From: Pseudonocardia petroleophila
GTDB taxonomy: Bacteria > Actinomycetota > Actinomycetes > Mycobacteriales > Pseudonocardiaceae
NCBI RefSeq assembly: GCF_014235185.1
Contig: NZ_CP060131.1
Span: 4,347,501-4,411,500 of the forward strand
DNA: 64,000 nucleotides
Reading direction: 5' to 3'
This document shows, in pieces, positions 63,867 to 64,000 of the stretch. Below the pieces are notes generated by a model. The model was given only the letters and a program-made list of their open reading frames with translations, was not told where the DNA came from and searched no databases. The position numbers and the translations under genes were made by a program. Each line of letters opens with the position of its first letter. The stretch's first letter is position 1.

Positions 63867-64000
63867 ATGAGCGAACACGAACACGATCTCGGCCTGGCCC
63901 ACGACCTGCCCCGCCTGATGGGACGCCGCAGCCTGCTCGGCCTGTTCGCCGGCGCCGGGGCCCTCGCGCTGGCGGGCTGCGCGTCGGCGGCGACCGGCAC
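63867..64000 (+). CDS. Probable secreted intradiol dioxygenase (5' end only)
   Basis: The first 44 codons of a gene cut by the window edge. HDLGLAHDLPRLMGRR, a twin-arginine signal (GRRSLLGLFAGAGALAL) and the lipobox LAGC match the N-termini of exported intradiol ring-cleavage dioxygenase-like proteins of actinobacteria. The catalytic domain is outside the window. Confidence 0.5.
   Translation, partial: MSEHEHDLGLAHDLPRLMGRRSLLGLFAGAGALALAGCASAATG

Overview
This 64-kb window is very GC-rich chromosomal DNA with dense, tightly packed genes. The gene families point to an actinobacterium: DUF397/DUF5753 proteins, a DUF222-HNH nuclease, mycobacterial-style plsB2/plsC/WS-DGAT genes, DUF4333, DUF3152, an Eis-like acetyltransferase, GAAC-N4-GTTC SOS boxes and IdeR-type iron boxes. 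Pseudonocardiaceae, perhaps Pseudonocardia, is my inference and not proven here. There is no rRNA, tRNA, CRISPR array, insertion sequence or prophage that I can support. At least eleven genes have a TANNNT -10 hexamer only 6-7 nt before the start codon, so leaderless transcription looks common.

Positions 1-10100 form a catabolic locus: a Baeyer-Villiger monooxygenase, a divergent LimB-like flavin monooxygenase, an NTF2-fold protein, 3-hydroxyacyl-CoA dehydrogenase, acyl-CoA dehydrogenase, acyl-CoA ligase, a TetR regulator, a dienelactone-hydrolase-like enzyme and an MHS transporter. Three copies of one operator (TCAAC-N6-GTTGA) sit on the three promoters. The enzyme set resembles cyclic monoterpene (limonene-type) degradation. 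Positions 10389-13804 hold a ferric-reductase-like membrane flavoprotein and two exported proteins.

Positions 13826-20845 are a sugar import and catabolism unit: a ROK repressor divergent from an ABC ATPase, permease and binding protein, followed by a Gfo/Idh/MocA dehydrogenase and a TIM-barrel isomerase. Positions 20877-23029 carry an MhqO/MhqD-like electrophile-detoxification pair and a YciO-type protein. Next come a GGDEF-EAL protein, an RluA-type pseudouridine synthase, a DUF397/DUF5753 cluster whose DUF5753 protein lacks its HTH domain, and a GPP34-TPR fusion.

Positions 29834-38294 contain a second ROK regulator with a divergent alpha-glucosidase, small exported proteins, a DedA/VTT protein, a DUF3152 protease-like protein, a folate cyclo-ligase homologue, an SDR and a trehalose-synthase-like GH13 enzyme next to a truncated LLM gene. 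Positions 38847-43822 run kynA-kynU-marR (tryptophan to anthranilate), an Eis-like acetyltransferase and a glycosyltransferase. A DUF222-HNH nuclease with an SOS box follows.

Positions 45951-50979 encode the glycerolipid acylation route: a PlsB-type acyltransferase and a HAD-PlsC-WS/DGAT triple fusion. An iron pair (FhuF-like reductase and siderophore-interacting protein) has iron boxes. The last section carries a CaiB-type CoA transferase, a DUF4333 protein, GlgX, an unusual zinc-ribbon SDR, an SOS-box-associated AT-hook protein, HrpB helicase, helical proteins of unknown function and the start of a probable secreted intradiol dioxygenase.
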